Shown: piece after piece, positions 7,233 to 9,516 of the stretch
Layout: every line of letters starts with the position of its first letter
How positions within the stretch are numbered: position 1 is the stretch's first letter
Source: Bacteroidota bacterium
GTDB taxonomy: Bacteria > Bacteroidota > Bacteroidia > J057
Direction of reading: 5' to 3'
Length of the DNA stretch: 9,516 nucleotides
NCBI GenBank assembly: GCA_963169475.1
Contig: CAUJFT010000288.1
Coordinates: 1 to 9,516, forward strand
Program-made: the position numbers and the translations under genes
The notes under the pieces: model-generated
What the model was told of the DNA's origin: nothing
The model's input: only the letters and a program-made list of their open reading frames with translations
Database searches by the model: none

Positions 7233-7240
7233 TAAAGATA
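7233..7240 (-). promoter_or_regulatory. candidate -7 box for the triple-repeat gene
   Basis: Read on the minus strand, TATCTTTA matches the Bacteroidota -7 consensus TAnnTTTG in seven of eight positions. It lies about 50 bases before the ATG at 7183 and would give a ~40-base A/T-rich leader. No clear -33 TTTG is present at the usual spacing. Confidence 0.32.
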
Positions 7241-7314
7241 CAATTTTCTAATGAAAAACTATAACAGCAAATCATTTCACGTAAATCTATAGAATATGTA
7301 TAATATATATTTTA

Positions 7315-7425
7315 GGACTTACGCAAAAACGAAAAATAAATAATTGATAATCAACGATTTATTGCATTTCGCATTAAATTTTAAATTGGTGAAAATCAAT
7401 TTGTTACAGAAAAGTGCGTAAGTCC
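7315..7425. repeat. 111-bp MITE-like element with 11-bp perfect terminal inverted repeats
   Basis: GGACTTACGCA at 7315-7325 recurs exactly inverted at 7415-7425. Further in, the two halves remain partly complementary: AATTGAT.. on one side and, read on the opposite strand, AATTGAT.. on the other agree in about 16 of 20 positions with a three-base offset. Much of the element could therefore fold into one long imperfect hairpin. It contains no gene. No clean target duplication is visible next to the ends. Such features fit a miniature inverted-repeat transposable element mobilised in trans by an IS with GGACTTACGCA-like ends. It lies in the 343-base spacer upstream of the triple-repeat gene, about 75 bases upstream of that gene's candidate -7 box. 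Confidence 0.55.
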
Positions 7426-7476
7426 CATAGTTATCAAAAGACGCGAAAAGTCTTCTTTTTAATTCAATATAATAAG

Positions 7477-7506
7477 ACCAAAAATAAATAAAAACTCTTT
7501 ATGAGT
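7477..7506 (-). terminator. weak terminator candidate after the DMT transporter
   Basis: On the minus strand ACTC-ATAAA-GAGT forms a 4-bp hairpin followed by TTTTATTTATTTTT. It begins about 20 bases beyond the stop of the transporter gene. The short stem makes it weak. A second small hairpin (AAGAC/GTCTT, about 7438-7454) further on could serve instead. Confidence 0.3.
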
Positions 7507-7526
7507 AGGCTATAATACATTTACAA

Positions 7527-8402
7527 TTAAATAGATAACAATATAATAGAAGCAAAGGCAAGCACTATTCCGATATAATTTAGAGGAGTATAGCACTCTT
7601 TGTACAAGAGAATCCCCAATAGACAAACAGTCAGTACCATACCTATATTATTCAGGGGGAAAAATAGGCTTGCCTGCATATAATTAAGCGTTTTCAAGAG
7701 AAATAGAATCGAAAAATAATTGAGTACTCCAAGAAAGACACCCGCAAATAAAGAAGCCATGCTAAAGGAGATTATCCTTCGAAGATACATATAGAGGAGA
7801 ACTCCTACCCCAATGATAGCCGCAGAACCAAAAACCAACATCATAAAATTACTCTCCGAAAGTTGATGACTATAATATACATCAAAAACTTTCAGGGCGG
7901 TATCTATCGCGCCACTCCCGAAGAAGACAAGTGCAGAGAATAGGGCAAAGGGAAGCGATATTTTAATACCTGAATCTGATGGGTCTCCTTTTTTGAATTG
8001 TATCAATAAAATAGAAAGTAGTGCAAAACCAACTCCAAGTATATTCCAACCTCCTATTTTTTCTCCGAAATAAAATACCGAAAACAAAACCGGAATAACC
8101 ACACACATTTTGGAAAGAATAGCAACAAAACCAGCACCTGCTTTTTGAGTTAGGTATCCTATACAGAAAAAGATTCCAATAAATAAGCCTCCAAGTACCG
8201 TCCCAAAAAGAACTATAGAACTATCTACAGAGGCGATATTCTCTACAAATTCAGGGGAGTGAATCGCCCCACATAACACACATGTTAGGTAATTGACGGC
8301 AATGACGGGCGAGAGCGGATACCTAAATCGCTCGATGTATTTAAAGTATAGAACGATAAAGCTTGATGTAATAATACTTAGTAGTAAAAATATGATTCCC
8401 AT
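7527..8402 (-). CDS. DMT-superfamily (EamA-like) transporter
   Basis: This 291-residue very hydrophobic protein has about ten predicted membrane helices, roughly at 2-20, 29-48, 62-84, 90-112, 117-136, 147-170, 186-206, 214-236, 244-267 and 272-291. It shows the two-fold duplication of the drug/metabolite transporter superfamily: a helix ending in a conserved Glu and turn, then a Gly-rich helix, occurs once per half (YFGEKIGGWNILGVGF with E114, and YKECYTPLNYIGIVL with E269). Such proteins sit in the inner membrane and export metabolites, amino acids or nucleobases. The substrate cannot be read from the sequence. The ATG is the first after an in-frame TAA 18 bases upstream. It follows the peptide transporter in the same direction, but a strong terminator lies between, so separate transcription is likely. 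Confidence 0.82.
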   Translation of the reverse strand: MGIIFLLLSIITSSFIVLYFKYIERFRYPLSPVIAVNYLTCVLCGAIHSPEFVENIASVDSSIVLFGTVLGGLFIGIFFCIGYLTQKAGAGFVAILSKMCVVIPVLFSVFYFGEKIGGWNILGVGFALLSILLIQFKKGDPSDSGIKISLPFALFSALVFFGSGAIDTALKVFDVYYSHQLSESNFMMLVFGSAAIIGVGVLLYMYLRRIISFSMASLFAGVFLGVLNYFSILFLLKTLNYMQASLFFPLNNIGMVLTVCLLGILLYKECYTPLNYIGIVLAFASIILLSI

Positions 8403-8494
8403 GTATTTATTTTGAATTTACACCCCCAATTGATTTTGTTGATTATAGAAGGCTATGCAAACCATCTTTCGCTAAACCAGGTACTCATGAGGGT

Positions 8495-8530
8495 AAAAAA
8501 TGTATCACGAAAAAGTCTCTTTTTCGTGAT
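8495..8530 (-). terminator. intrinsic terminator of the peptide transporter gene
   Basis: A perfect 12-bp stem, ATCACGAAAAAG (8504-8515) with CTTTTTCGTGAT (8519-8530), closes a 3-base loop. On the minus strand it is followed by ACATTTTTT. It lies 60 bases beyond the stop of the POT gene. The plus strand lacks a U-run, so it works in one direction. The remaining ~90 bases to the DMT start hold no recognisable promoter box. Confidence 0.72.
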
Positions 8531-8589
8531 TACTATCAAATATCGTGATATTATTTGCAATTTAAGGTCAAGAAAAACACTCAATCCGA

Positions 8590-9516
8590 TTATTTTACCT
8601 CTTGCATCATCTTTCTTACCCAAGGTGAAATTGAGATGAGTATAATTCCGGAGATGAGGGCATAAATCGCTAACTGTTGATAGCCACTTGTGTAGGTTGT
8701 TAATTTCTCCAAGGCGGTGGCATTTTCGTTAGGGCTTGCCATTCCTGCTCCCAAAATACCAGCCACATACTGCCCGTAAGCACTCGCAAGAAACCACATA
8801 CCCATCATTACTCCTTGTAAGGGTTGTGGAGAAAGTTTTGTCATAATAGATAAGCCAATAGGAGAAAGGCAAAGCTCCCCGAAGGTAATGATAAAATAAG
8901 CCAATGTAAACACATCTAAAGAGGTAATTCCTTCTGCATTAGCAAAAAACCTAGTTGCCGAAAAGGTATAAAAAGCCAAAGCAAGAAATAAAAATCCTAA
9001 CCCAAATTTGATGACAGTATTAGGCTCTTTATTTCTTTGGCTAAGCCATATCCACACAATACCCAATAAGGGAGCGAAAATAATCACGAAAAGGGAGTTG
9101 GCAGAATTATTTACTCCATTAGGGTCTAGGGTAACTCCAAGTACTTTGTTATTTAGATTATTGGCGGCAAATAGACTTAAAGAACCCCCACTTTGTTCAA
9201 AGAAAGCCCAGAATAAAATAGAGAACAAAATAAATACTAATGCCGCTAAAAGTTTTTTTCTTTCTGCTTTAGCGTACTTACTCATTTCATAAAAAAGATA
9301 TACCAAGGTGGCAGGACCTATGATATACATAAACCAATCAGTGTATTCGGTTTTTGCTACCATCGTCATAATGATAGGAATAATCAATAAAGACCCTGCA
9401 TATACAGCATAATCATACCACTTTTTCTTTTCCTTATCCGGGTCATTTGCAAAAGGAGATAATCCTATGGGACCTAAGCTTCTTTGGGTAAATACAAAGG
9501 TAAGCAAGCTGATAGT
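8590..9516 (-). CDS. POT/PTR-family proton-dependent oligopeptide transporter, C-terminal part
   Basis: The frame is open to the right edge of the window, so the N-terminus is missing. 308 residues are visible of a family usually about 450-550 long. Family signatures are clear: FWAFFEQSGGSLSLF near visible residues 102-116 (the helix-7 region with its conserved Glu), and ITFGELCLSPIGLSIMTKLSP near 210-229, whose Glu and Pro mark the helix-10 peptide-binding segment. QGVMMGMWFLASAYGQYVAG follows. About eight membrane helices can be made out. POT proteins are inner-membrane MFS symporters that import di- and tripeptides with protons. An apparent TTG near 9507 is internal and not a true start. 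The gene ends cleanly at 8590 and is followed by its own terminator. Confidence 0.93.
   Translation of the reverse strand, partial: TISLLTFVFTQRSLGPIGLSPFANDPDKEKKKWYDYAVYAGSLLIIPIIMTMVAKTEYTDWFMYIIGPATLVYLFYEMSKYAKAERKKLLAALVFILFSILFWAFFEQSGGSLSLFAANNLNNKVLGVTLDPNGVNNSANSLFVIIFAPLLGIVWIWLSQRNKEPNTVIKFGLGFLFLALAFYTFSATRFFANAEGITSLDVFTLAYFIITFGELCLSPIGLSIMTKLSPQPLQGVMMGMWFLASAYGQYVAGILGAGMASPNENATALEKLTTYTSGYQQLAIYALISGIILISISPWVRKMMQEVK

Noticed and set aside
8412..8639. Plus-strand 75-residue frame between the two transporter genes
   Set aside because: It spans the intrinsic terminator of the POT gene and overlaps that gene's 3' end. There is no family resemblance.
9505..9507. TTG as the start of the POT transporter
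   Set aside because: The frame stays open to the window edge, and the family needs roughly 150-250 more N-terminal residues.

Overview
The window looks like chromosomal DNA from a member of the Bacteroidota. It is A+T-rich. The gene starts lack clear Shine-Dalgarno sequences and sit in A/T-rich leaders. The Mrp protein is of the form I associate with this phylum, with no CxxC near its C-terminus. Two secreted proteins have short Sec signal peptides ending ...GQ or ...SQ, and one of them is an 'IGVGTASP...'-type fibre protein with an S74 chaperone tail. No tRNA, rRNA, CRISPR array, intact transposase or phage gene cluster is visible.

Layout. (1) 1-2160, plus strand: the end of norQ (MoxR-type AAA+ ATPase) followed six bases later by norD (VWA protein). 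This is the accessory pair that activates nitric oxide reductase. The rest of the nor operon would lie to the left of the window or elsewhere. (2) 2182-3732, minus strand and convergent with norD: a secreted, probably trimeric fibre-like protein with a C-terminal self-cleaving S74 domain. (3) 3850-4935, plus strand and divergent from the fibre gene: mrp/apbC, an Fe-S cluster carrier ATPase. (4) 4936-5401: a 466-base gene-free stretch. It holds a small element bounded by inverted repeats that abuts the mrp stop codon, a G+C-richer potentially structured non-coding island, and a perfect 45-base bidirectional terminator. (5) 5402-7183, minus strand: an exported protein of unknown function built from three tandem repeats of about 115 residues plus a separate C-terminal domain. 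This is the most novel item here. (6) 7184-7526: a 343-base gene-free stretch with a weak promoter candidate, a 111-base inverted-repeat (MITE-like) element and a weak terminator. (7) 7527-8402, minus strand: a ten-helix DMT/EamA-type transporter. (8) 8590-9516, minus strand: the C-terminal two thirds of a POT-family peptide transporter, running off the right edge and followed by a strong intrinsic terminator.

How the genes relate. Only norQ and norD form a clear functional pair. The other genes each have their own leader or terminator and look like independent transcription units. I see no multigene defence, secretion or biosynthetic system. The candidates for undescribed biology are the triple-repeat exported protein and the small non-coding elements between genes.
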